This document shows, one piece after another, positions 35,556 to 45,405 of a DNA stretch of 64,000 nt. The first letter of the stretch is position 1; every line of letters starts with the position of its first letter. Source of the DNA: RGIG3102 sp964369975 (lineage in GTDB: Bacteria; Bacillota; Clostridia; Oscillospirales; Ruminococcaceae); assembly GCA_964369975.1 (NCBI GenBank), contig CAYJFZ010000003.1, positions 1 to 64,000 on the forward strand, in the 5' to 3' direction. The notes under the pieces are model-generated. The model was not told where the DNA came from. It made no database searches and was given only the letters and a program-made list of their open reading frames with translations. The translations under genes were made by a program, and so were the position numbers.

Positions 35556-37004
35556 TTAAAACTCCTTCACTTTAAATTTGCCAACAGCATTTTCATAGCA
35601 TTTTGCTACTGTAAGCATTTTAGTCTCGCTAAATTTTGAGCCGATAATTTGAAAACCTATTGGCAAGTTATTACTATCAAAACCGCAAGGAACATTCATT
35701 CCAGGAAGACCTGCAATATTTAATGTAACTGTACAAATATCAGCTGCATACATAGCAACAGGATCATTACTTTTTTCGCCGATTTTGAAAGCTGTTGTCG
35801 GACTCATAGGAGTTATAATTATATCACATTTTGAAAAAGCATCTGTAAATTCTTGAGCTATTTGTTGTTGTAATACTTTTGCTCTTTTGTAGTAAGCATC
35901 ATAATATCCTGATGATAATACGTAAGTTCCAAGCATAATTCTTCTTTTAACTTCATCGCCAAAGCCTTCACTTCTTGAAGATTCGTATAAATCGATTAAG
36001 TTGCCTCTTTTTGAGCCTGTATAACCGTATTTTACACCATCGAATCTGCCTAAGTTTGATGAAGCTTCTGCTGATGAAATTATATAGTAAGCTGAAAGTG
36101 CATAATCTGTAGATGGTAAGGATACTTCTACTACATCAGCGCCTTGTTTTTTAAGTACTTCGATAGCTTCATATACTTTTTCTTTTACTTCTTTTGAAAT
36201 ACCATCGCCAAAATACTGTGATGGAATACCAATTTTTAACCCTTTTACGCTGTCTGAATGAGGATTAAATGTAGATGCTTTACTTGTTGCATCTCTTTTA
36301 TCGTGCCCTTGAATTGCCTTATATAATAAAGCTGTATCATCAACTGTTCTTGCCATAGGGCCAATTTGATCTAAAGATGAGCCGAAAGCAACAAGACCAT
36401 ATCTTGATACTGCACCATAAGTAGGCTTTAGCCCAACTATACCACAAAGCCCAGCAGGTTGACGGATACTGCCACCTGTATCAGAGCCCAGTGATAAAGG
36501 CACTTGACTTGCCGCTACTGTTGCAGTACTTCCTGATGATGAGCCACCTGGTACTCTTTGAGTGTCCCAAGGGTTAGTAGTAATGCCATAAGATGAGTTT
36601 TCACCAGATGAGCCCATTGCGAATTCATCCATGTTTGTCTTACCTATGATAATAGCGTTTTCATTTATTAATTTTTCAACAACTGTTGCGTTGTAAGGAG
36701 GGATGAAATTACCTAACATTTTAGAAGCACAAGTAGTTAGTAAATCTTTTGTACATATGTTATCTTTAACAGCCACAGGTATGCCTGCTAATTCACCTAA
36801 TTTTTCCCCTTTTTGTCTTTTTTCATCGATTTCTTTTGCTGTTTTTCTTGCATCATCAAAGTTGTATGTGATGTATGCTTTTATTTCTTTATCTGTTTTT
36901 TCAATTCTATCTATAACTGAGTTTGTAATTTCTAAAGCTGAAACTTCTTTTTTTTCTAAAAGTTCTTTCATTTCAATAGCAGTAAGGCTATATAACTTGT
37001 CCAT
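35556..37004 (-). CDS. gatA: Asp/Glu-tRNA amidotransferase subunit A
   Basis: Amidase subunit that releases ammonia from glutamine for GatB. The 482 residues carry the Ser-cisSer-Lys triad region: Lys in GIPVAVKDNI (about residue 79) and the amidase signature GGSSSGSTATVAA with SDTGGSIRQPA. Start supported by GGAG ten bases upstream. It lies between gatC and gatB; the presence of the complex means Gln- and/or Asn-tRNA is made by transamidation. Confidence 0.97.
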   Translation of the reverse strand: MDKLYSLTAIEMKELLEKKEVSALEITNSVIDRIEKTDKEIKAYITYNFDDARKTAKEIDEKRQKGEKLGELAGIPVAVKDNICTKDLLTTCASKMLGNFIPPYNATVVEKLINENAIIIGKTNMDEFAMGSSGENSSYGITTNPWDTQRVPGGSSSGSTATVAASQVPLSLGSDTGGSIRQPAGLCGIVGLKPTYGAVSRYGLVAFGSSLDQIGPMARTVDDTALLYKAIQGHDKRDATSKASTFNPHSDSVKGLKIGIPSQYFGDGISKEVKEKVYEAIEVLKKQGADVVEVSLPSTDYALSAYYIISSAEASSNLGRFDGVKYGYTGSKRGNLIDLYESSRSEGFGDEVKRRIMLGTYVLSSGYYDAYYKRAKVLQQQIAQEFTDAFSKCDIIITPMSPTTAFKIGEKSNDPVAMYAADICTVTLNIAGLPGMNVPCGFDSNNLPIGFQIIGSKFSETKMLTVAKCYENAVGKFKVKEF

Positions 37005-37023
37005 TTCTTTTTTTCTCCTTAAT

Positions 37024-37293
37024 TTAATCTACAATTTTAGGCAACATTATGCAACCTGCTGCTGTGTACGGTGCATTTTTTAGCATTTCATCTCTTGGAA
37101 AAGATTTTTCCACTTCATCTTTGCGTAGCTGCATTAAATTATCTTTATCAATTAAAGCCCCACCAGCTGGTAATTCTGGTAAATTTTCTACCATTTCAAT
37201 TATTCCGCTCATTTCCTTTTCAAACTTTGCAATTTTTTCTTCTTCAATTGAAAGTCTTGCAAGTTTTGCGATGTGTTTAATATCAATTTGCAT
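37024..37293 (-). CDS. gatC: Asp/Glu-tRNA amidotransferase subunit C
   Basis: An 89-residue structural subunit that wraps GatA and GatB. The pattern HIAKLARLSIEEEKIAKFEKEMSGIIEMVENL followed by a short LRKDEV segment is typical. AAAGGAGAAT precedes the ATG. It starts 13 bases after ligA. Confidence 0.94.
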   Translation of the reverse strand: MQIDIKHIAKLARLSIEEEKIAKFEKEMSGIIEMVENLPELPAGGALIDKDNLMQLRKDEVEKSFPRDEMLKNAPYTAAGCIMLPKIVD

Positions 37294-37306
37294 ATATATT
37301 CTCCTT

Positions 37307-39286
37307 TTAATTATTTATCATTTTAAAAAATTGTTCTTGCGTAATTACTTCTACATTTAATTTTTGTGCCTTTTCTAATTTTGAGCCTGCTTTTTCGCCT
37401 GCTAAAACAAAATTAGTATTCTTTGATACTGATGATGAAACTTTGCCTCCATTATCAGTTATCATTTTTTCAGCTTCTTGTCTTGATAAGCCATCCAAAG
37501 AGCCAGTAACTACAAAAATTTTATCTTTTAAACTTTGGCTAATTGCACTGCTAATATACTCAGTATTAACATTTGCATTTTTTAATTTTTCTATAATATT
37601 TAAAACATGCTCTTGTTTAAAGTAATCTACTGTATTTTGTGCGCCTATTTCTCCAAAGCCATCAATGTCTATTATACTGTTTATATCGGCATTTATCAAG
37701 TCTTGTAAGCTTAAAAATTTTTCAGCTAAAAGTCTTGCAGCTTTTTCTCCTACATTTCTAATACCAAAGGCAAAAATTAACTTATCAAGATTTTGAGTTT
37801 TAGACTCATTTATTGCTTTTATTAAGTTATTCGCTGATTTTTCTTTAAAGCTTTCTAAGGAAAGAGCATCTCTCAAAGTAAGGTAATATAAATCTGCAAC
37901 ATCTTTAATTAAGCCTTTATTTATTAGCTGTAAAACAATGCTTTCACCTAAGCCGTCAATATTCATAGCATTGCGTGAAACAAAGTGAATAATATTTCTT
38001 TCTAACTGCTCTGGGCAGTCTGGATTAATACATCTTAAGGCTGATTCTTCTGTTTTTTCAACAGCTTGTTTGCATGAAGGACATACTAAAGGGATTTTAT
38101 AACTATCTTTTGAGTTTTTCTTTTCTACTTTTACAACTTCTGGGATAATGTCCCCTGCTTTTCTAACTATTATTTCATCGCCTATATTTATATTTTTTTC
38201 ATCTATATAATCTTGATTATGAAGTACAGCCCTTGAAACGCTTGTCCCTGCCAAACTAATTGTTTTAAAAATTGCAGTAGGAGTTAATACTCCTGTTCTA
38301 CCAACTGAAATTTCTATTTCTTGTAATATTGTTTTCTTTTCTTGTGCTGGGTATTTATAAGCTATGGCCCATTTAGGGTACTTATTAGTACTACCAAGTT
38401 CTATTCTTTTATCAAAATCATTAACTTTTATTACAGCCCCATCAATTTCATAGCTTAAACTGTCTTTATTTTCTCCAATATCAATAACCTCTTTTATGAC
38501 CATTTCAATGTCATTAAATAAGTTATATCTTGGTGAAACTTTAAACCCATAATCTTTTAATAAATCCAGCGACTGTTTATGACTTGTAATTTCTACTTCA
38601 TTACTTATTTGCTGAATATTAAAAATAAATATATCTAAATTTCTCATTTTAGTTATATTAAAATCTTTTTGTCTAACTGAGCCTGAGGCTGCGTTTCTTG
38701 GATTTTTAAACGGTTGTTTTCCCTGTTGTATCTGCTCATTGACTAAGGTATTAAACACTTCTTTTGACATATACACTTCGCCTCTTACAATTAAAGAAGC
38801 CGGAGCATTATTAATTGTTTTTGGGATGTTTGCTATCGTGGCAAGATTTTGTGTTACATCTTCGCCTACTACACCATCGCCTCTTGTTGCCCCTCTTATA
38901 AAAACACCGTTTTCATATTCTAAGCTAATAGATAAGCCATCTATTTTAGTTTCTACTGCATATTCAACATCTTCTACTGTCTGCTTAATTCTACTGTCAA
39001 ACTCCCTTAATTCATCAAAGGAAAAAGCATCTTGTAAGCTATCCATTTTTACAGCATGCCTTACTTTTTCAAAATTTTGAGAAGCAAGGCCTTGAATTTT
39101 TTGAGTAGGTGAATTTTTAGTAATAAGTTCTGGGTATTGTTTTTCAATACTTTTAATTTCATTCATTAAAGCATCGTATTCAAAATCACTTATTTCAGTA
39201 ATATTTTCTTCATAATAAAGTTTTGAATGATACAAAACTTGTTTTTTTAATTCTCTTAAATTTTTTCTTGCAACTTTTATATCCAT
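37307..39286 (-). CDS. ligA: NAD-dependent DNA ligase
   Basis: Seals nicks in replication and repair using NAD. The 659 residues show the N-terminal Ia domain, the adenylation motif ETKIDGLS (Lys about 113), the OB-fold, four zinc cysteines (CPSC...CINPDC), helix-hairpin-helix repeats and a C-terminal BRCT domain (about 585-659). AGGTG precedes the ATG. It heads the ligA-gatC-gatA-gatB operon from its own promoter. Confidence 0.97.
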   Translation of the reverse strand: MDIKVARKNLRELKKQVLYHSKLYYEENITEISDFEYDALMNEIKSIEKQYPELITKNSPTQKIQGLASQNFEKVRHAVKMDSLQDAFSFDELREFDSRIKQTVEDVEYAVETKIDGLSISLEYENGVFIRGATRGDGVVGEDVTQNLATIANIPKTINNAPASLIVRGEVYMSKEVFNTLVNEQIQQGKQPFKNPRNAASGSVRQKDFNITKMRNLDIFIFNIQQISNEVEITSHKQSLDLLKDYGFKVSPRYNLFNDIEMVIKEVIDIGENKDSLSYEIDGAVIKVNDFDKRIELGSTNKYPKWAIAYKYPAQEKKTILQEIEISVGRTGVLTPTAIFKTISLAGTSVSRAVLHNQDYIDEKNINIGDEIIVRKAGDIIPEVVKVEKKNSKDSYKIPLVCPSCKQAVEKTEESALRCINPDCPEQLERNIIHFVSRNAMNIDGLGESIVLQLINKGLIKDVADLYYLTLRDALSLESFKEKSANNLIKAINESKTQNLDKLIFAFGIRNVGEKAARLLAEKFLSLQDLINADINSIIDIDGFGEIGAQNTVDYFKQEHVLNIIEKLKNANVNTEYISSAISQSLKDKIFVVTGSLDGLSRQEAEKMITDNGGKVSSSVSKNTNFVLAGEKAGSKLEKAQKLNVEVITQEQFFKMINN

Positions 39287-39305
39287 TTTTTCACCTCATT
39301 TTTAT

Positions 39306-39334
39306 ATTATATCAAAAAAAACTAATTCTTACAA
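39306..39334 (-). promoter_or_regulatory. Sigma-A promoter of ligA-gatCAB
   Basis: TTGTAA (39334-39329), 17 bases ending in TGA, TATAAT (39311-39306). It is of the extended -10 type, in the 61-base yunB-ligA gap. Confidence 0.8.
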
Positions 39335-39347
39335 GAATAAAAAGCTA

Positions 39348-40016
39348 TTATTCAAAGCTTCCTTCGCTTAACATTAAGCTGTTACTTCCTATATTATTAG
39401 GCACTTTGCCAACAATTATAGTTTCTGCTACACAAACCTTAGTTTTAATATTAATATTGGTTGAATAATTTGATATTAAAGCATCTGAACTTACATCAAA
39501 AGTTAAAAAAATTCTATGATTTACTTGGTTTATTCCTGTGTTTTCAAATTCTGTTTCAATATCAACTTCCACATAGGTTATCGGGGTTATTTTAAATTTT
39601 AGTGTAGGGCCTTTATTTTGAAATAAATCAAAGCTTGTAATATTACCTATAGGGATATGGATGTAGGAAGAAGGTATTTTATCAGTATCGCTTAACACAG
39701 CGCTTGTCATTAAGGCTTTTAATCTATTCATCTGTAAAGAATCGTATGAAAGGCTGATTATCTCTCCATCATTATCTTTTTGTAAGATAACTAAATCTTC
39801 ATACGAAATTTCTAAATTTTCAATTTGTGTAGTTATAGTATTATTAATAGTTTGAGTTACTATACTTTGAGTTCTCGTTTGCGCTACTTTTTGTACTACT
39901 GGCCTTAAGCTAACATCTACAAATATTAAAAGAGCAGTTATAAAAAAAGGTATAAAAAAAACAAAAATTTTAAAATAATCTTTAAATTTAAATCTCCTTC
40001 TAACCTTTTTACGCAT
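39348..40016 (-). CDS. yunB: Sporulation protein YunB
   Basis: Mother-cell protein needed for proper spore formation in Bacillus, found across spore formers. The 222 residues begin with a basic stretch and one membrane helix (about 15-31). They contain the family segments IYSQTINN-like (IVTQTINNTI) and SYIHIPIGNITSFDLFQNKGP (about 120-140), then VEVDIETEFENTGINQVNHRIFL. AAGGAGC precedes the ATG. I found no clear sigma-E element upstream, although the family is known to be sigma-E controlled. Confidence 0.88.
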   Translation of the reverse strand: MRKKVRRRFKFKDYFKIFVFFIPFFITALLIFVDVSLRPVVQKVAQTRTQSIVTQTINNTITTQIENLEISYEDLVILQKDNDGEIISLSYDSLQMNRLKALMTSAVLSDTDKIPSSYIHIPIGNITSFDLFQNKGPTLKFKITPITYVEVDIETEFENTGINQVNHRIFLTFDVSSDALISNYSTNINIKTKVCVAETIIVGKVPNNIGSNSLMLSEGSFE

Positions 40017-40089
40017 ATATGCTCCTTAAATACAATAATTAGTGTTTAATATTTAATTATATTAAGAATTTTAAATTAAAATACATAAT

Positions 40090-40116
40090 AAAAAGACGCA
40101 GTAATTTTACTGCGTC
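40090..40116 (-). terminator. Terminator of the hprK-pfkA operon
   Basis: A nine-base-pair stem GACGCAGTA/TACTGCGTC with a four-base loop, followed on the minus strand by TTTTTATTATG, a few bases after the pfkA stop. Confidence 0.88.
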
Positions 40117-40122
40117 AAAATT

Positions 40123-41094
40123 TTATATTGATATTGCCTCTGCAATTTCTAATAAATATTCATCTAATTCTTTACTCATTGATAAAGCTTTCTCTATATC
40201 GTAATCAATTACTTTATCATCCTTTAGGCAAACTACTCTATTTTCGCCACCATCATTTATTATTTCAATAGCTCTATAAGCCATTTGAGAAGCTACTACT
40301 CTATCTCTTAAACTTGGTGAGCCACCTCTTTGAACATGGCCTAAGATAGTAGCCCTTGTTTCAATGCCTGTTACTTCTTGTATTTCTTGAGCTATCTGTG
40401 ATACTTGACCTATGCCCTCAGCTACTAAAACTAAAAAGTTTTTCTTACCCTCATTTTGAGTTTTTTTGATTCTATCTAAGACATCCTTTTGTAAATCAAA
40501 TGGATGCTCTGGGATTAAAATAGATAAAGCACCTGTTGCTATACCTGTATTAATAGCAAGGTAGCCTGAATTTCTACCCATAACTTCTACAACGCTACAT
40601 CTCTCATGACTCTGTGTTGTATCCCTTAATTTATCTATCATTTCCATAGCTGTATTTAGGGCTGTATCATAGCCTATTGTGTAATCACTACAAGCTATAT
40701 CATTATCAATAGTACCCGGTATACCTATGCAATTAATGCCTAATTTAGAAAATGCAAGACAGCCTCTAAAAGAGCCATCACCACCGATAACTATAAGTGC
40801 ATCAATTCCATGTTTTTTACAGTTTTCATAAGCTGTTTGTCTGCCTTCTTCTGTCATGAATTCTTTTGAGCGAGCAGTATATAACATAGTGCCGCCTCTG
40901 TGAATAATCTCTGAAACACTTCTTAAATTTAAGTCAACAATGTCGCCCTCAATTAAGCCACTGTAACCATGCTTTACACCCTTTACTTTATATCCATGAT
41001 ATATCGCAGATCTTACAACAGCTCTAATAGCAGGGTTCATCCCTGGTGCGTCTCCACCACTTGTTAATACTCCAATTGTTTTAACTTTTTTCAT
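40123..41094 (-). CDS. pfkA: 6-phosphofructokinase, ATP-dependent
   Basis: Controls glycolysis by phosphorylating fructose 6-phosphate. The 323 residues have GVLTSGGDAPGMN at the start, GGDGSFRGC (ATP site), the catalytic PGTIDNDIACSDYTIG and RGGSPSLRDR. The GGDGS form marks an ATP-using enzyme of the bacterial type. It is the last gene of the operon and follows dnaE, an order also known in other Firmicutes. Confidence 0.97.
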   Translation of the reverse strand: MKKVKTIGVLTSGGDAPGMNPAIRAVVRSAIYHGYKVKGVKHGYSGLIEGDIVDLNLRSVSEIIHRGGTMLYTARSKEFMTEEGRQTAYENCKKHGIDALIVIGGDGSFRGCLAFSKLGINCIGIPGTIDNDIACSDYTIGYDTALNTAMEMIDKLRDTTQSHERCSVVEVMGRNSGYLAINTGIATGALSILIPEHPFDLQKDVLDRIKKTQNEGKKNFLVLVAEGIGQVSQIAQEIQEVTGIETRATILGHVQRGGSPSLRDRVVASQMAYRAIEIINDGGENRVVCLKDDKVIDYDIEKALSMSKELDEYLLEIAEAISI

Positions 41095-41103
41095 AATATC
41101 CTC

Positions 41104-44100
41104 CTATTTTTTGAAAACTACATTTTCTTGACCTAAGATAAAATTTAATTGATTAATTGTAGACCAATCACTATGAGCCCACATTGTTTTAGGTGCTTTT
41201 AAATACTCTTTTGTATCATTGAAATAAACAAATACAGGAACACTTCCTTGTAAGGTGGTAAGATAAGTTTTTATTTCTCTATATTTTAAACTGTCTTTAC
41301 TATCCATCCTTAAATAAATTCCGTAATTTGGATTTACATTTGTATTGTTTAAATTTTCAGCTTCATGAGAATCAATATTCATTATATCTTGTGCTATAAA
41401 GCTAACTTCATCTTCTTTTAGCGATACTCGCCCTTTTACTATCACTGCTACATTTTCAGCTATATATAAACTTTTCTTTTCTAATAATTTAGGAAAGGCT
41501 ATCATGTCCATTGACGCAGTTAAGTCTTCAATAGTGAAAAAGCCCATTATTTCATTTTTCTTTGTAGTGTGATAACGATGCTTTGTAATTATAACAACGA
41601 TTGTCTGTTCTGTATTATCGTACACCTCATTACCCTCATTAGTCAATTGCTGAATGTTGCAAGTTGATATATTTTTGGAATATTCTATATGTTTTTCCAA
41701 AGGGTGACCTGTGATATAAATACCTGCTAAAGTTTTTTCAAAATTTAATAATTCATAGTCTAAGTATTCACTGCAATCAGGATAGCTAAACTCATCTTTG
41801 AAAGTGAACTCACTTTGCTGAGCTGCGTTTGAAATAGAAAATAAATCAATTTGCCCTTGAACATTGTTTTTCATTTCTTGATTTATACTTTTTAATACCA
41901 TTTCTAAAGAATTCATCAGCTGTCTTCTTTTGTATTTGAAAGAATCAAAGGCACCAACTTTTATTAAGCTTTCAATAGCTCTTTTACTAAATTCTTTATC
42001 AGCTAATCTTCTGCATAAGTCAAACAAGCCTTTAAACTGCCCATTTCTATCTCTTTCTTTTACTAAACTTTGCACGAAGTGAGAGCCAACATTCTTAATT
42101 GCTGATAGCCCATATCTAATATTATCGCCCTCAACTGTAAAATTAGAATAACTTTTTTGTATATCAGGTGGTAATATTTTTATATTTAATCGTTCACACT
42201 CTTGGGTGTACTCTAAAATTTTAGAAGTATTTTCAAAAACATTTGTAAGCATTGAAGCTAAAAATTCTTTAGGAAAATGTGCTTTTAAATACGCCGTTTG
42301 ATAAGCTATTAGAGCATATGCTGCAGCGTGAGATTTATTAAAGGCGTATGAAGCAAAGCTTAGCATTTCATTAAAAATTGAGTTTGAAATGTTTTCAGAA
42401 ATACCATTCGCCTTACAACCTGTTATGAAATGTTCTCTTTCTTTTTCCATAACATCGGCTTTTTTCTTACTCATAGCCCTTCTTACTAAGTCAGCTTGAC
42501 CATAGGTATAGTCTGCAAGTTCTCTAAATATTTGCATTACTTGCTCTTGGTATACTATGCAACCATTAGTAACATTTAATATGTTTTCTAAAGATGGATG
42601 AGCATATTTAATTTTCTGTGGGTTATGTCTATTTTCAATAAATTTTGGAATAGAGTCCATAGGGCCTGGTCTGTATAAGGAAATAACCGCTATTAAATCT
42701 TCAATATCTAAAGGTTTTAAGCCCATTAAAGCGCTTCGCATACCAGCTGATTCAAATTGGAATACTCCTGATACTTCGCCTAATGTAAGCATTTTAAATA
42801 CTTTTTCATCATCTAAAGGAATTTTACTTGCACTAAAATCATTATGATTTAATCTAATCATATCCTCACATTGTTTTATCACTGTAAGTGTTCTAAGTCC
42901 CAAAAAGTCCATTTTTAAAAGACCTAATTCTTCAATAGTGGTCATTGGAAACTGCGTTACTATCTGTCCATCATTACTTTGTAATGGCACATATTCATCA
43001 CAAGCTAAATCAGTTATAACAACACCTGCTGCGTGAGTTGAGGCATGCCTTGGCATACCTTCTACCTTCATAGCAAGGTCTACTAATTCTTTTACTTGTG
43101 GGTCTTGATTATAAAGCTGTTTTAACTCACTTGATATTTTAAGTGCTTTTTCAATAGTTATTTTTAATTCATTAGGTATTGATTTTGCAACCTTATCTGC
43201 TAAAGAGTATGGCACATCTAACACCCTTGCTATATCTCTTATTGCATTCCTTGCCGCCATAGTACCAAAGGTGATGATTTGTGCAACATGGCTTTCACCA
43301 TATTTTTCTACTACATAATCAATAACTTCCCCTCTTTTTTCATAGCAAAAGTCTATATCAAAGTCGGGCATACTTATCCTATCAGGATTTAAAAATCTTT
43401 CAAAAAGAAGATTGTATTTTATAGGGTCTATATCTGTTATCCCACAGCAATAAGCAGTTAAACTACCTGCACCACTGCCCCTACCAGGGCCTACTGGGAT
43501 ATCGTTTGTTTTTGCAAAATTTATAAAATCATAAACAATTAAATAATAATCAACAAATCCCATATTAGAAATTATTCCAATTTCATATTCTAATCTATCT
43601 GTTAATTCTTTTGTTATTTCTTTATATCTTTCTTTTAATCCGTCATAGCATAATTGTACAAAGAAGTCATAATTTGTTAGATTATTAGGTGCTGTAAATG
43701 TAGGAAGTTTTGTTACACCAAATTCATAATCAAAGTTGCATTTCTCCATAACTTCAAGGGTGTTATAGCAAGCATCTTGTACATAAGAAAATAATTCATA
43801 CATCTCCTCTGTACTTTTTACATAGAATTCATCTGTTTCAAATTCTAAAGTATCAGGGTCTGATAAGGATTTATTCGTTTGAACACAAATAAGTGCGTAT
43901 TGCATTTTTGCATCTTCTTTATTTATGTAATGGCAGTCATTTGAAGCAATTAATTTTATATCTAATTCTCTTGCTAAAGATATTAATTGTGGCAGTATTC
44001 TTTGCTGGTCACTTATTCCGTGGTCTTGGATTTCTATGTAGTAATCATCTTTAAATATATTCTTATAAAAAAGGGCTGCTTCTTTTGCCCCTTCATAATC

Positions 44101-44550
44101 TGAATTCATTAAATATCTTGGTATTTCACCTGCAAGACAAGCCGAAAGGCAAATTAAGCCTTCGCTATATTTTTCTAATACTTCTTTATCTATTCTCGGC
44201 TTTGAATAAAAGCCATCTATAAAACCTATCGAAACGAGTTTTGATAAGTTTTTATATCCTATTTCATTTTTACAAAGCAAAACTAAGTGATGGTTATAAT
44301 CTAATTTATGCACTTTATCAAATCTTGTACGATTAGCTACATAAACTTCGCAACCGATAATAGGTTTTATCCCCTCACTCTTTGCTTTTTTATAAAAGTC
44401 AACACAGCCATACATTACACCGTGGTCAGTAATTGCAACTGCTGGCTGATTTAATTCTTTAACATGATTAATAAGCTTATCTATCCTGCAAGCGCCATCA
44501 AGTAAGCTGTATTCAGTATGCAAATGTAAGTGCACAAAGTTTTTTTCCAT
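41104..44550 (-). CDS. dnaE: DNA polymerase III alpha subunit DnaE
   Basis: Replicative polymerase; in Firmicutes DnaE normally extends primers beside PolC. The 1148 residues start with the PHP domain (HLHLHTEYSLLDGACRIDKL). The palm follows with PDFDIDFCYEKR (catalytic Asp residues), GPGRGSGAGSLTAYCCGITDIDP and YQEQVMQIF, then the OB-fold near the C-terminus (VAVIVKGRVSLKEDEV). The ATG directly follows the whiA stop. PolC is not in the window. Confidence 0.97.
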   Translation of the reverse strand: MEKNFVHLHLHTEYSLLDGACRIDKLINHVKELNQPAVAITDHGVMYGCVDFYKKAKSEGIKPIIGCEVYVANRTRFDKVHKLDYNHHLVLLCKNEIGYKNLSKLVSIGFIDGFYSKPRIDKEVLEKYSEGLICLSACLAGEIPRYLMNSDYEGAKEAALFYKNIFKDDYYIEIQDHGISDQQRILPQLISLARELDIKLIASNDCHYINKEDAKMQYALICVQTNKSLSDPDTLEFETDEFYVKSTEEMYELFSYVQDACYNTLEVMEKCNFDYEFGVTKLPTFTAPNNLTNYDFFVQLCYDGLKERYKEITKELTDRLEYEIGIISNMGFVDYYLIVYDFINFAKTNDIPVGPGRGSGAGSLTAYCCGITDIDPIKYNLLFERFLNPDRISMPDFDIDFCYEKRGEVIDYVVEKYGESHVAQIITFGTMAARNAIRDIARVLDVPYSLADKVAKSIPNELKITIEKALKISSELKQLYNQDPQVKELVDLAMKVEGMPRHASTHAAGVVITDLACDEYVPLQSNDGQIVTQFPMTTIEELGLLKMDFLGLRTLTVIKQCEDMIRLNHNDFSASKIPLDDEKVFKMLTLGEVSGVFQFESAGMRSALMGLKPLDIEDLIAVISLYRPGPMDSIPKFIENRHNPQKIKYAHPSLENILNVTNGCIVYQEQVMQIFRELADYTYGQADLVRRAMSKKKADVMEKEREHFITGCKANGISENISNSIFNEMLSFASYAFNKSHAAAYALIAYQTAYLKAHFPKEFLASMLTNVFENTSKILEYTQECERLNIKILPPDIQKSYSNFTVEGDNIRYGLSAIKNVGSHFVQSLVKERDRNGQFKGLFDLCRRLADKEFSKRAIESLIKVGAFDSFKYKRRQLMNSLEMVLKSINQEMKNNVQGQIDLFSISNAAQQSEFTFKDEFSYPDCSEYLDYELLNFEKTLAGIYITGHPLEKHIEYSKNISTCNIQQLTNEGNEVYDNTEQTIVVIITKHRYHTTKKNEIMGFFTIEDLTASMDMIAFPKLLEKKSLYIAENVAVIVKGRVSLKEDEVSFIAQDIMNIDSHEAENLNNTNVNPNYGIYLRMDSKDSLKYREIKTYLTTLQGSVPVFVYFNDTKEYLKAPKTMWAHSDWSTINQLNFILGQENVVFKK

Positions 44551-45405
44551 TTATTTTTCCTCGTTATATGCTATCTCGTATATCTTTGTAAGTCTTCTAT
44601 TTAATGAAGATTTAGTAAGTGGTGGCGATAAAATTTCGCCTAATTCTGCTAAAGAAAGTTCTGGATTTTCCAGTTTATAATTTGCAATTTCTTTTAATTC
44701 TTCACTTAAAGAATGAAATCTATCCGTTTCTATTAACTTATTTATAGCATCTGTATGTTTTTTACTCGCCTTTGTTATTTTATCAATATTGGCACTATCG
44801 CAATTTACTAATCTATTGCTTTTATTAACTATATCCCTATAAACCTTGCCAGACATTATCTCTAAACAAGCATTTTGCGCCCTTACTAAGGCTAATACAT
44901 CTTCAATAACTTCACTTTGTTTTGTATAAACTACAAATTGATTTCTTCTTTTAGTAAGTTTAAAATTAAAGTCTAAGTTTTGCAATTTATCTAAAATGAT
45001 TTTTGCCTTAGCTTCATTTTTAAAAACAAACTCTAAACTATAACCTTTTTCGGGGTTTGTTAATATAGCTTTTGCTATAAATAGGCCTGTGATGAATTTT
45101 GTTGTGCAGTTTTGGCAAGGAGTAAGTACTGCTTTATTTATTAACTCATTTAGTTTATCTAAATTTAGGATTTCTAAATCAAAATGCGAATTAGCTGTAT
45201 TTATTAAATTTGCTTGAATATCATATCTCTGTAGTAATTTTTTAATTGATTTTAGAGGTTTTTCTAAGTCTTGCACAATAATATTATTTTCAAAACTAAA
45301 CACTGCCCCATATAAAAAATGAAGATTACAACAATCATTTTTTGAAAACTTAAAGTTATCAAGGGCTTCAATTCTTGCTGTTTTTGAAAAACTGAGTTTG
45401 TCCAT
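44551..45405 (-). CDS. whiA: WhiA-like DNA-binding regulator
   Basis: Conserved Gram-positive regulator with a degenerate LAGLIDADG homing-endonuclease-like domain and a C-terminal helix-turn-helix (LSLAELGEILSPPLTKSSLNRRLTKI, residues about 253-278). The 284 residues are slightly shorter than the usual 315. In Bacillus it affects division and chromosome segregation. It overlaps rapZ by one base and abuts dnaE, the classical rapZ-whiA pair. Confidence 0.93.
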   Translation of the reverse strand: MDKLSFSKTARIEALDNFKFSKNDCCNLHFLYGAVFSFENNIIVQDLEKPLKSIKKLLQRYDIQANLINTANSHFDLEILNLDKLNELINKAVLTPCQNCTTKFITGLFIAKAILTNPEKGYSLEFVFKNEAKAKIILDKLQNLDFNFKLTKRRNQFVVYTKQSEVIEDVLALVRAQNACLEIMSGKVYRDIVNKSNRLVNCDSANIDKITKASKKHTDAINKLIETDRFHSLSEELKEIANYKLENPELSLAELGEILSPPLTKSSLNRRLTKIYEIAYNEEK